Source of the DNA: an uncultured Clostridium sp.
GTDB taxonomy: Bacteria; Bacillota; Clostridia; TANB77; CAG-508
Assembly (NCBI GenBank): GCA_900553945.1
Contig: USFR01000015.1
Location: 1-24,716 of the forward strand
DNA: 24,716 nt
Direction of reading: 5' to 3'
The notes beneath the pieces are model-generated. The model had not been told where the DNA came from and did no database searches. It worked only from the letters and a program-made list of their open reading frames with translations. Each line of letters begins with the position of its first letter. Within the stretch, counting starts at the first letter, position 1. Made by a program: the position numbers and the translations under genes. This document shows positions 4,905-12,568 of this stretch, in pieces.

Positions 4905-6614
4905 ATGGAAGATAAAAGAATGAATTTATATAAAGCTACAGAGTTTGAAACGATAAGAGATGTAATAAGAAATGCAGTAAAAAAATATCCTGAAAATAAT
5001 GCATTTATATTAAAAAATAAAAAAGATAAAGATGTAGAATATAAAAAAATAACATATAAGCAATTTGGTGAAGATATAGATAGCTTAGGAACAGAACTTG
5101 TTAATCTAGGCCTAAAAGGAAAAAGAATTGCAATAATAGGAAAAAACAGATATGAATGGATAGTTTCATATTTGGCAACAGTAAATGGCGTGGGAATAGT
5201 AGTTCCACTTGATAAAGGGTTACCAGAAGCGGAAGTTGAATCTTCTTTGATAAGAAGTAAAACAGATTGTATAATTTTTGAAGAATCATATACAGAAATG
5301 ATACAAAATATTAAAAACGCAGGAAATACAAATATAAAAGAATATATTTGTATGGATAAGCAAGAAAATTTCACATCACTAGAAGAACTTATCGAAAAAG
5401 GAAATAAATTATTAAAAGAAGGTAATAGAGAATTTCTAGATAGCCCAATAAATCCAACAGAAATGAGTATTATACTTTTCACATCTGGAACAACATCAAT
5501 GTCAAAGGCGGTAATGTTATCACATAAAAACATTGCATCAAATATATATGCAATGACTAAATGTGAAGAGTTGAGAAGTACAGATACTAATATTGCATTT
5601 TTACCATTTCATCATACATTTGGATGCACTGGAATATTAATGTTCTTAAGCTTAGGCGCAACAAATGTATTTTGTGACGGACTAAGACATATTCAAAAGA
5701 ATTTAGTTGAATATGAAGTATCAACATTTGTTTGTGTGCCATTATTGATTGAATCAATTTATAAAAAAATATGGCAAGAGATTGAAAAATCAAATCAAAC
5801 TAAAAAAGTTAAATTCGGAATAGCTTTAAGCAAAATTTTATTAAAAATAGGAATAGATATAAGGCCAAAATTATTTAAACCTATAACAAGCAAATTAGGT
5901 GGAAAAATTAGAATGGTAATAAGTGGAGCATCAGGGATCGATCCAAAAGTTGCAGACGGATTTAGAAATTTTGGAATTTATGTTGTTCAAGGATATGGAT
6001 TAACAGAAACATCACCTGTTCTTGCAGCTGAAAATGTTAAATACTATAAAACAGGCTCTACAGGTTTACCAATGCCAGGAGTAGAATTGCAAATAGATAA
6101 TCCGAATGAACAAGGAATTGGTGAAATAAAAGCCAAAGGTCCAAATGTAATGCTTGGATATTATGAAAATGAAGAAGAAACAAATAAAGTATTAAAAGAC
6201 GGATGGTTTTATACAGGCGATTTGGGATATATGGATAAAGACGGATTTTTATACATAACAGGAAGAAAGAAAAATGTTATTGTTTTGAAAAATGGAAAGA
6301 ATGTTTATCCAGAAGAATTAGAAGTTCTAATAGGAAATTTACCATATGTTAAAGAAAATATGGTTTTCGGAAAAGAAAAAGACGATGATTTAGTTGTATC
6401 AGCTAAAATTGTTTATAACCAAGATTATATGAAAGACAATTATCCAGACAAAACGCAAGAAGATATAGAAAAAATAATCTGGGAAGATATAAAAGAAATA
6501 AATAAAACAGTGCCAAATTATAAACATATAAAAAATATAATTGTAACAGATCAAGAAATGATAAAAACAACAACTGCAAAAATAAAAAGATACGAAGAGA
6601 TTAAAAAATTATAG
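4905..6614 (+). CDS. AMP-dependent long-chain acyl-CoA synthetase
   Basis: This 569-aa enzyme of the ANL adenylate-forming superfamily, long-chain fatty acid-CoA ligase type, activates a carboxylate with ATP to an acyl-AMP and transfers it to CoA. The P-loop-like motif is FTSGTTSMSKAVMLSH (about 192-207, with Lys201); the usual G-x-P-K-G is changed to S-M-S-K-A. Next come FLPFHHTFGCTG, then GYGLTETSPVL (A5 motif), YTGDLGYMDKDGFLYITGR (A7-A8 with the AMP-ribose Asp), VLKNGKNVYPEELE (A8 hinge) and the catalytic Lys region TTTAKIKRYEE (A10) near the end. ATG 4905 has GGAGG five to six bases upstream; an in-frame ATG at 4890 precedes that site. It is divergent from the DUF1836 gene. Chain-length preference is not readable. 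Confidence 0.9.
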   Translation: MEDKRMNLYKATEFETIRDVIRNAVKKYPENNAFILKNKKDKDVEYKKITYKQFGEDIDSLGTELVNLGLKGKRIAIIGKNRYEWIVSYLATVNGVGIVVPLDKGLPEAEVESSLIRSKTDCIIFEESYTEMIQNIKNAGNTNIKEYICMDKQENFTSLEELIEKGNKLLKEGNREFLDSPINPTEMSIILFTSGTTSMSKAVMLSHKNIASNIYAMTKCEELRSTDTNIAFLPFHHTFGCTGILMFLSLGATNVFCDGLRHIQKNLVEYEVSTFVCVPLLIESIYKKIWQEIEKSNQTKKVKFGIALSKILLKIGIDIRPKLFKPITSKLGGKIRMVISGASGIDPKVADGFRNFGIYVVQGYGLTETSPVLAAENVKYYKTGSTGLPMPGVELQIDNPNEQGIGEIKAKGPNVMLGYYENEEETNKVLKDGWFYTGDLGYMDKDGFLYITGRKKNVIVLKNGKNVYPEELEVLIGNLPYVKENMVFGKEKDDDLVVSAKIVYNQDYMKDNYPDKTQEDIEKIIWEDIKEINKTVPNYKHIKNIIVTDQEMIKTTTAKIKRYEEIKKL

Positions 6615-6619
6615 ATTAA

Positions 6620-6661
6620 AAAAAATAATGTGATATAATACTTATATCATGTTATTTTTTT
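6620..6661 (+). terminator. Intrinsic terminator after acyl-CoA synthetase gene
   Basis: A 19-bp AT-rich stem (6620-6638 with 6642-6660, two G-T pairs, loop TAC) ends in a T run. Confidence 0.75.
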
Positions 6662-6689
6662 GACTTAAAATAAGAAAAAGGAGGAATAT

Positions 6690-8843
6690 ATGTCAGAAAA
6701 TATAGTTAATTCAAGCAGAATAATTGTTGTAAAAAGAGACGGAAAAAAAGTAGATTTTAATAAAGCTAAAATAGCAGTAGCAATAAAAAAAGGATTTGAT
6801 AGCATAAAACTAGAAAATGGCGAAAATAAATATACAGAAAAAGACATAAATATAGTTTTAAATAAAGTACTTACTAAAATTGAAAAAGAAAATCCTGAGA
6901 AAATAAAAATTGAAGAAATTCAAGACATGATAGAATTAGCATTAAAAGAAGAAAAATATGAAGATGTATATGAATCTTTTTCAACATATAGAGAAAGAAG
7001 AAATCAATCAAGAAAATTATTTTTTGATGAGAAAAAGCAACATAAATTTTTAAAAGCAATAGAGAACCTTGGAATGAACCATACAATGCATGATGAAGAA
7101 GCAAATGAAACATGTACAGCCATGGGAACAATGCTTAGCTATGGCCAAACAATTTCAAACGAATTTTCAAAAGCATATTTAATAAAAAGAAAATTTGTTG
7201 ATTTACATGAAAGTGGAGAATTATATATTCACGATTTAGAATATTATCCAATGGGAACAACAACTACATGCCATATTGATTTAGACAAATTATTTAAAGA
7301 CGGTTTCTCAACAGGCTATGGATTTTTAAGAGAGCCTAATAATATAATGACATATTCTATATTGTCAGCAATAGCAATTCAGGCAAATCAAAATGATCAA
7401 CATGGTGGTCAAAGCATACCTCAACTTGATTATTATTTTGCACCAGGAGTTGTAAAAACTTTTAAAAAAGAATTCAAGCAAACAGTTTATGATTTTTTAG
7501 ATTATTCAGATTTTGGAATATTTGCAGCCGTAAATGGTATGGAAAGAGAAATAGAAAAAATAACTACAATAAAGTTTGACATAGGAATATTTGATGCATA
7601 TTGTAGAGAATCTGAACAATTAAAAAGATTTTTTAGAATAGCGTATAATAAAGCTTTGAAAAAAACGGAAAGCATTGTATACCAAGCAATGGAAGCTTTT
7701 ATACATAACCTAAATACGATGCGTTCAAGAGCAGGAGCAGTTTTACCAAATTCAACTGTAAATTTAGGAACAGATACAACACCAGAAGGAAGAATGATTA
7801 CAAAAAATTATTTATTAGCATTAGAAAGAGGAATTGGTAAAGAAGAAAAGCCTTTATACCCAATAACAATTTTTAAAGTAAAAGAAGGTATTAATTATAA
7901 TAAAAATGATCCAAATTATGATTTGCTTAAATTAGCATGTAAGGTGGATTCAGAAAAACAATTAATAGAATTTTCTTTCTTGGATGCAGAGTTTAATAAA
8001 ACAGGTTATATTGCATCAGACAAAGATAGCGAAATTGCATATATGGGAAATTCAATAAGAGTATATGAAAATGTAGTAGATAAATCAAAGCCAACATCAA
8101 TTGGTAGAGGAAATTTATCAACAGTAACAATTAATTTACCACGACTAGGATTGAGATTTGGAAAAATTAGAAATGAAACTACAGATTTGAAAGCTTTTTT
8201 TGAAGAGTTAGATAATAAAATGGAAAAGGCAAAAGAAATTTTATTAGACAGATATGAATTTCAAACAGACAAAAGAGTATACAATTTTCCATTTCTAGTT
8301 GGTCAAGGCAACTGGCTAGATAGTGAAAAATTAAAACCAGCAGATAGATTAAGAAGAATAAATAAACATGGAACTTTGTCTATTGGATTTGTTGGCTTAG
8401 CAGAATGTTTAACAGCTCTTGAAGGAAAACATCATGGAGAATCACAAGGCTCTCAAGAGATAGGATTAGAAATAGTAAGACATATGAGAGAAAAAGTGGA
8501 TGAATTTACAGAAAAAAATAATTTAAATTTTGTACTATATGAAACACATGAAAAACAAGTAATAGAATACTTTACGAGTATAGATAAATCTATTTACGGT
8601 AAATATAAAGGGATTACGGATAAAGAAGAATATACTATAGGATTTGCATTACCAGAAGATTATAATATAGGAACGGAAGATCAGATAGCTCTGGAATCAG
8701 AATATCATAAATTAACTAATGGCGGTCATATGACTATAGTTGAGCTTAGTAGCAAAAATCAAGGAAAATTCGAAAGCTTTGAAAAAGTTGTAAAACAGAT
8801 GAAAGATATGGGAATAGGTTTAGGAAAAATTATTATAAAGTAA
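6690..8843 (+). CDS. NrdD-like class III ribonucleotide reductase homologue lacking catalytic residues
   Basis: This 717-aa protein is homologous to anaerobic ribonucleoside-triphosphate reductase along its length. An ATP-cone (about 10-100, starting VVKRDGKKVDFNKAKI) is followed by the NrdD core: GELYIHDLEYYPMGT, GFSTGYGFLREPNNI, NQNDQHGGQSIPQLDY, NLGTDTTPEGRM, GRGNLSTVTINLPRLG and HGTLSIGFVGLAECL. Key positions differ from the family. MGNSIRV (452-458) has Asn454 where active enzymes have the thiyl-radical Cys (MGCRTRV). The TTTCC pair reads TTTTC at 190-194. The protein stops at MGIGLGKIIIK, before the zinc-binding cysteines and glycyl-radical motif expected at the C terminus. The frame is open and AGGAGG precedes the ATG. 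No nrdG activase follows. I infer a pseudoenzyme that may still bind nucleotides; deoxynucleotide synthesis by this protein seems unlikely. Confidence 0.85.
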   Translation: MSENIVNSSRIIVVKRDGKKVDFNKAKIAVAIKKGFDSIKLENGENKYTEKDINIVLNKVLTKIEKENPEKIKIEEIQDMIELALKEEKYEDVYESFSTYRERRNQSRKLFFDEKKQHKFLKAIENLGMNHTMHDEEANETCTAMGTMLSYGQTISNEFSKAYLIKRKFVDLHESGELYIHDLEYYPMGTTTTCHIDLDKLFKDGFSTGYGFLREPNNIMTYSILSAIAIQANQNDQHGGQSIPQLDYYFAPGVVKTFKKEFKQTVYDFLDYSDFGIFAAVNGMEREIEKITTIKFDIGIFDAYCRESEQLKRFFRIAYNKALKKTESIVYQAMEAFIHNLNTMRSRAGAVLPNSTVNLGTDTTPEGRMITKNYLLALERGIGKEEKPLYPITIFKVKEGINYNKNDPNYDLLKLACKVDSEKQLIEFSFLDAEFNKTGYIASDKDSEIAYMGNSIRVYENVVDKSKPTSIGRGNLSTVTINLPRLGLRFGKIRNETTDLKAFFEELDNKMEKAKEILLDRYEFQTDKRVYNFPFLVGQGNWLDSEKLKPADRLRRINKHGTLSIGFVGLAECLTALEGKHHGESQGSQEIGLEIVRHMREKVDEFTEKNNLNFVLYETHEKQVIEYFTSIDKSIYGKYKGITDKEEYTIGFALPEDYNIGTEDQIALESEYHKLTNGGHMTIVELSSKNQGKFESFEKVVKQMKDMGIGLGKIIIK

Positions 8844-8867
8844 GATAAGTGCTTTTGAAAATCATTG

Positions 8868-8910
8868 AAAAATATCCTCAATACAGTTAAAAATATTGAG
8901 GATATTTTTT
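8868..8910 (+). terminator. Intrinsic terminator of the nrdD-like gene
   Basis: AAAAATATCCTCAATA (8868-8883) pairs fully with TATTGAGGATATTTTT, followed by further T. It lies 24 bases after the stop codon. The nearly symmetrical A/T flanks could also serve the convergent pseudouridine synthase gene. Confidence 0.9.
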
Positions 8911-9032
8911 GCTTTAGTGATAATCTTTCAGCTAAATTATTACCTTTAAGAAATTTTTTTTGAACTTCATATTGTAATATATTGAAATTTAATCTAAACA
9001 TTAATTTCCAATATTATAATTAGTGCAAATAA

Positions 9033-9920
9033 TCATGTTTTATTAGCATTTACTAATTTTTTTATATCATCAGGCAAATTAGAATGAATAAGCATTTTCT
9101 CTGTATTAATTGGGTGAACAAATGATACTTCGTAAGCATGCAAAGCTTGCCTAGAAATTAGAGAATTTTCAGAACCATACAAAGAATCCCCAACAATAGG
9201 ATGACCTATGTATTTCGAATGAACTCTAAGTTGGTGCGTACGACCAGTTTCTAAAGTATATTCTACCAAAGTCATATTATTAAATCTTTCTAAAACTTTA
9301 AAATGACTAATAGCTAAATCTCCATCCTCACGAATTTCACGTTCAATAATGCTATTATTTTTTCTAGCAATTGGAGCAGAAATTGTACCGGAATCTTTTT
9401 CAAGAATACCTGAAAGAACAGCAAGATATTTTTTCTTAAAAATATTTTGTTTCATTTGTTTTACTAAACATTCCTGAATATATTCATTTTTAGCAAAAAT
9501 AACAATTCCAGAAGTGTCTTTATCCAAACGGTTTACAGGTCTAATTTTTTTGTGTAAACCTATTTTATCAAAGTGATATTTAACCGCATTTGAAAGTGAA
9601 TCTTCATAATGTAAAATTGAAGGATGCACAGGCAAATTAGAAGGCTTATCAACAATTAATAAAAAATCATCTTCATATAATATGTTTAATTTAATATTAG
9701 AATTAGGAACAATATTTGAAGAATCTTCTTTAGAATTTTCAATTATAGTTAAAATATCATTAACTTGAATTTTATAATTTATAAATACAGGCACATCATT
9801 TATATAAATTGAGTTTGAACTTTTCAATTTTAATATAAATCTATCAGACATATTAAATTTATTTTTCAAAATTTGTTTAATTGATTCATCAGAATCGGTA
9901 ACAATATATGTTAATTTCAT
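9033..9920 (-). CDS. RluA/RluD-family pseudouridine synthase
   Basis: This 295-aa RNA pseudouridine synthase isomerises uridine in rRNA or tRNA. An S4-like N-terminal domain (residues 1-65, with KFNMSDRFILKLKSS) leads into the catalytic domain: ILYEDDFLLIVDKPSNLPVH, then PVNRLDKDTSGIVIFAKN with the invariant catalytic Asp in RLD, then GRTHQLRVHSKYIGHPIVGD and QALHAYEVSFVHP. The start is uncertain: AGGAAA is close to a GTG at 9929 (complement), but ATG 9920 begins MKLTYIV, more typical of the family, so I use it. The gene is divergent from pta, and its promoter overlaps the pta promoter. The exact RNA target is not deducible. Confidence 0.92.
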   Translation of the reverse strand: MKLTYIVTDSDESIKQILKNKFNMSDRFILKLKSSNSIYINDVPVFINYKIQVNDILTIIENSKEDSSNIVPNSNIKLNILYEDDFLLIVDKPSNLPVHPSILHYEDSLSNAVKYHFDKIGLHKKIRPVNRLDKDTSGIVIFAKNEYIQECLVKQMKQNIFKKKYLAVLSGILEKDSGTISAPIARKNNSIIEREIREDGDLAISHFKVLERFNNMTLVEYTLETGRTHQLRVHSKYIGHPIVGDSLYGSENSLISRQALHAYEVSFVHPINTEKMLIHSNLPDDIKKLVNANKT

Positions 9921-9955
9921 AAGCACCACACATTTCCTAAATAATATGTATTATC

Positions 9956-9984
9956 ATTTTATTATATTGACTTTGAGAAGTCAA
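9956..9984 (-). promoter_or_regulatory. Promoter of the pseudouridine synthase gene
   Basis: On the minus strand, TTGACT (9979-9984), 17-base spacer, TAAAAT (9956-9961). It physically overlaps the pta promoter. Confidence 0.6.
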
Positions 9985-9985
9985 T
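9966..9985. promoter_or_regulatory. Perfect inverted repeat over pta and rluD-type -35 boxes
   Basis: ATTGACTT (9966-9973), TGAG, AAGTCAAT (9978-9985). Each arm supplies the -35 hexamer of one of two overlapping, opposed promoters. Confidence 0.6.
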
Positions 9986-9995
9986 TTTATATAAT
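9967..9995 (+). promoter_or_regulatory. Promoter of the pta-ackA operon
   Basis: TTGACT (9967-9972), 17-base spacer, consensus TATAAT (9990-9995), ending 37 bases before the pta start codon. Among the strongest promoter matches in the window. Confidence 0.85.
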
Positions 9996-10032
9996 CTAGA
10001 CAAACCGAACTTATAAATTTAAGGAGGATAAT

Positions 10033-11031
10033 ATGAATTTCATAGAAGAAATGAAAAAGAGGGCAAGAACCGATATAAAGACAATTGTACTTCCAGAAGC
10101 GGAAGACAAAAGAGTTCTTGAAGCAGCAAGCAAAGTTGAAAAAGAGGCATTTGCTAAAATAATATTAATAGGAAATATTGAAAAAACCAAAGAATTAGCA
10201 AAAGAAAATAATATAGAAATTACAAACATTGAAATTATTGATCCAGAAAAATCAGAAAAATATGCTGAATATGTACAAGCTTTTTATGAATTAAGAAAAG
10301 CAAAAGGAATTACAGAAGAAGATGCAAAAAAAATAATTAAAAATCCAGTATACTTTGGAATGATGATGGTAAAAAGAGAAGATGCTGACGGACTTGTGTC
10401 AGGAGCAGCTCATTCAACATCAGATACTTTAAGACCAGCACTTCAAATTCTAAAAACAGCCCCAGGGACAAAACTTGTATCAGCGTTTTTCTTAATGAAC
10501 GTTCCAAATTGTGAATATGGTGAAAATGGAATTTTTGTATTTGCAGATAGCGGATTAAATGAAAATCCAGATAGGGATAAGTTAGCAGAAATTGCAGCAT
10601 CATCTGCAAAAAGCTTTGAGCAATTAGTTGGAAAAGAAGCAAAAGTAGGAATGCTTTCATATTCAACATATGGAAGTGCAAAATCTGAATTAACAGAAAA
10701 AGTAATTGAAGCTACAAAATTACTTAAAGAAAGATATCCAAACATTAAATCTGATGGAGAATTGCAATTAGATGCAGCAATAATTCCTGAAATTGCAAAA
10801 AGCAAAGCACCAGAAAGTGAAGTTGCAGGACAATGTAATACATTAGTATTTCCAAATTTAGATGCTGGAAATATAGGATATAAATTAGTACAACGTTTAG
10901 CAAAAGCAGAAGCTTATGGACCTTTATGCCAAGGAATTGCCAAACCAGTAAACGACTTATCTCGTGGTTGCTCAAGTGATGATATAGTTGGAGTGGTTGC
11001 AATAACTGCAGTACAAGGACAAACAAAATAA
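10033..11031 (+). CDS. pta: Phosphate acetyltransferase
   Basis: Converts acetyl-CoA and phosphate to acetyl phosphate and CoA in the cytoplasm. The 332-aa length is that of the short, single-domain bacterial Pta without the N-terminal DRTGG part. Signatures in order: TIVLPEAEDKRVLEAA near the N terminus, DADGLVSGAAHSTSDTLRPALQ (about 117-138), AFFLMNVP, and near the end FPNLDAGNIGYKLVQRLAKA followed by GPLCQGIAKPVNDLSRGCS, which form the active-site cleft. AAGGAGG precedes the ATG. The first ackA starts 54 bases after the stop with no terminator between, so pta and ackA form the classic acetate operon. Confidence 0.96.
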   Translation: MNFIEEMKKRARTDIKTIVLPEAEDKRVLEAASKVEKEAFAKIILIGNIEKTKELAKENNIEITNIEIIDPEKSEKYAEYVQAFYELRKAKGITEEDAKKIIKNPVYFGMMMVKREDADGLVSGAAHSTSDTLRPALQILKTAPGTKLVSAFFLMNVPNCEYGENGIFVFADSGLNENPDRDKLAEIAASSAKSFEQLVGKEAKVGMLSYSTYGSAKSELTEKVIEATKLLKERYPNIKSDGELQLDAAIIPEIAKSKAPESEVAGQCNTLVFPNLDAGNIGYKLVQRLAKAEAYGPLCQGIAKPVNDLSRGCSSDDIVGVVAITAVQGQTK

Positions 11032-11085
11032 AAAGTAGGAGCTGAAAAATGCTCACACAAAGATAAAAAGAAAGGAAAGAATAAA

Positions 11086-12288
11086 ATGAAAATATTAGTA
11101 GTAAACTGTGGAAGCTCATCATTAAAATATCAATTAATAGATATGGAAAATGAAAAACTTTTAGCAAAAGGAAATTTTGAAAGAATAGGTGAAAAAGAAT
11201 CTTTTGTTACACATAAAGTAAACGGAGAAAAATATGTAGTAAAAGAACCTGTAAAAGACCATGAAGAAGCTTTGAAAATAGTATTACAACAATTAGTAAA
11301 CAAAGATTATGGAGTAATAAAAGATTTATCAGAAATAAATGCAGTAGGACACAGATTAGTACATGGTGGAGAAATATTTAACCAATCAGTTTTAATAACA
11401 GAAGATGTTATTAAGAAATATGAAAGTTGTTCAAGCTTAGCACCATTGCACAATCCAGCAACAATATTAGGAATCAGAGCTTGTCAAAAAGAAATGCCAG
11501 GAGTTCCAATGTGTGGAGTTTTTGATACAGCATTTCATCAAACAATGCCAAAAGAAAATTACTTATATCCAATTCCTTATGAATACTATGAAAAATATGG
11601 AATCAGAAAATATGGATTCCATGGAACATCACATCAATTTGTTTCAAAAAGAGCTGCAGAAATCATAGACAAAAAAGATGGAGATTTAAAAATAGTTACA
11701 TGCCACTTAGGACAAGGTGCATCAATTTGTGCAATTAAAAACGGAGAATCACAAGATACATCAATGGGACTATCTCCACTAGGTGGAATTGCAATGGTAA
11801 CAAGATCAGGAGACTTAGATCCATCAGTTGTTACAGAATTAATGGAAAGAGAAAACTTATCAGCAAAAGAAGTTAACACAATATTAAATAAAAAATCTGG
11901 ATTATATGGAATAACAGGATTAGATCCAGACTTCAGAGAAATAGAATTAGCATCATACAAAGATGACCAACCAAAAGCACAAGTAGCAATTGAATTATTC
12001 ACACAAACAATAGCACAATTCATAGCAAAATATGCAGTAACATTAAGAGGAATAGATGCAATAATCTTTACAGGTGGAATCGGAGAAAACCAAATTAATA
12101 TAAGAAAAAAAATCTGTGAAGACTTAGAGTGGATGGGAGTTAAGCTTGATTTAGAAAAAAATAATGTTAGAAGTGTAGAAACAAAAATATCAAGCGAAGA
12201 TTCAAAAATTGAAGTTTATATTATTCCAACAGACGAAGAAATGGTAATAGCAAGAGATACAAAGAGAATTGTAGAAAATAATAAATAA
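11086..12288 (+). CDS. ackA: Acetate kinase, paralogue 1 (pta-linked)
   Basis: Transfers the phosphate of acetyl phosphate to ADP, making acetate and ATP. The 400-aa ASKHA-fold enzyme has all residues known from the Methanosarcina enzyme at matching positions: Asn7 in NCGSSSLK, Arg90 in GHRLVHGG, Asp147 in FDTAFHQT, His179 in GFHGTSH, Arg240 in VTRSGDLDPS, and Glu384 in PTDEEMVIA. ATP-site motifs CHLGQGAS and FTGGIGEN are present. AAAGGAAAG lies seven bases before the ATG. It shares a transcript with pta and ends at a strong terminator. It differs from the two downstream copies in carrying TRSGD rather than TRCGD and KSGLYGITG rather than SGAWGVSG, so it is the least similar of the three. Confidence 0.96.
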   Translation: MKILVVNCGSSSLKYQLIDMENEKLLAKGNFERIGEKESFVTHKVNGEKYVVKEPVKDHEEALKIVLQQLVNKDYGVIKDLSEINAVGHRLVHGGEIFNQSVLITEDVIKKYESCSSLAPLHNPATILGIRACQKEMPGVPMCGVFDTAFHQTMPKENYLYPIPYEYYEKYGIRKYGFHGTSHQFVSKRAAEIIDKKDGDLKIVTCHLGQGASICAIKNGESQDTSMGLSPLGGIAMVTRSGDLDPSVVTELMERENLSAKEVNTILNKKSGLYGITGLDPDFREIELASYKDDQPKAQVAIELFTQTIAQFIAKYAVTLRGIDAIIFTGGIGENQINIRKKICEDLEWMGVKLDLEKNNVRSVETKISSEDSKIEVYIIPTDEEMVIARDTKRIVENNK

Positions 12289-12291
12289 TTG

Positions 12292-12330
12292 AAAAAAACT
12301 AGAAGCTTTTGTAAAACTTCTAGTTTTTTT
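12292..12330 (+). terminator. Intrinsic terminator of pta-ackA1
   Basis: AAAAAAACTAGAAG (12292-12305) pairs with CTTCTAGTTTTTTT (12317-12330). It separates the first ackA from the next. Confidence 0.92.
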
Positions 12331-12341
12331 GCCTCAAAAGG

Positions 12342-12371
12342 TTGATTTTTAGCCTAAATCCTTGATATAAT
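12342..12371 (+). promoter_or_regulatory. Promoter of the second ackA
   Basis: TTGATT (12342-12347), 18-base spacer, TATAAT (12366-12371) with extended TGA before it. It predicts a leader of about 190 bases. Confidence 0.7.
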
Positions 12372-12390
12372 AAAAATACGTCTTTATAAT

Positions 12391-12411
12391 TTTACATTAT
12401 AAAAATAAATC
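12391..12411 (+). repeat. AT-only hairpin in the ackA2 leader
   Basis: TTTATAAT and ATTATAAA form a perfect 8-bp inverted repeat around TTTAC, early in the predicted leader. A short direct repeat, CGTACAT-CGTACAT, follows near 12412. No function can be assigned. Confidence 0.4.
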
Positions 12412-12493
12412 GTACATCGTACATTGATATCGCAAATGAAATTTAATTATAATTTTAGCAGGACTAAATATAATATAAATTCTAAGTGCTAAT

Positions 12494-12535
12494 CAAGTAT
12501 AGCTAAGTAGCATACTTGCCGAATCGGCATGCTAC
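12494..12535 (+). promoter_or_regulatory. Mutually exclusive hairpins in the ackA2 leader
   Basis: CAAGTAT (12494-12500) pairs with ATACTTG (12512-12518). GTAGCAT (12507-12513) pairs with ATGCTAC (12529-12535), enclosing GCCGA (12518-12522) with TCGGC (12524-12528). The two folds share bases 12507-12518 and cannot form together. The GGGAGG ribosome site begins about 20 bases later. This geometry is that of an RNA switch, though no known riboswitch class is recognised. Confidence 0.45.
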
Positions 12536-12568
12536 CTAAAAAAGAAAATATTAAGGGAGGAAGCTAAT

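Noticed and set aside
4886..5533. Long minus-strand open frame of about 215 codons
   Set aside because: It lies entirely antisense to the acyl-CoA synthetase gene, is Ile/Ser/Phe-rich as expected from the reverse of AT-rich coding DNA, and lacks a ribosome site.
6634..6639. TATAAT-like hexamer as promoter of the NrdD-like gene
   Set aside because: It lies inside the terminator stem of the previous gene and has no -35 at a proper distance. The gene's true promoter was not found.
8844..9032. A frameshift hiding the C-terminal glycyl-radical domain of the NrdD-like gene
   Set aside because: I read all three plus-strand frames after the stop; each closes within a few codons and none shows cysteine pairs or the RxxGY motif. 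A terminator occupies 8868-8910.
11032..11085. Terminator or separate promoter between pta and ackA1
   Set aside because: Only a 4-bp GAGC/GCTC stem without a T tract and no paired promoter boxes; read-through from pta is simpler.
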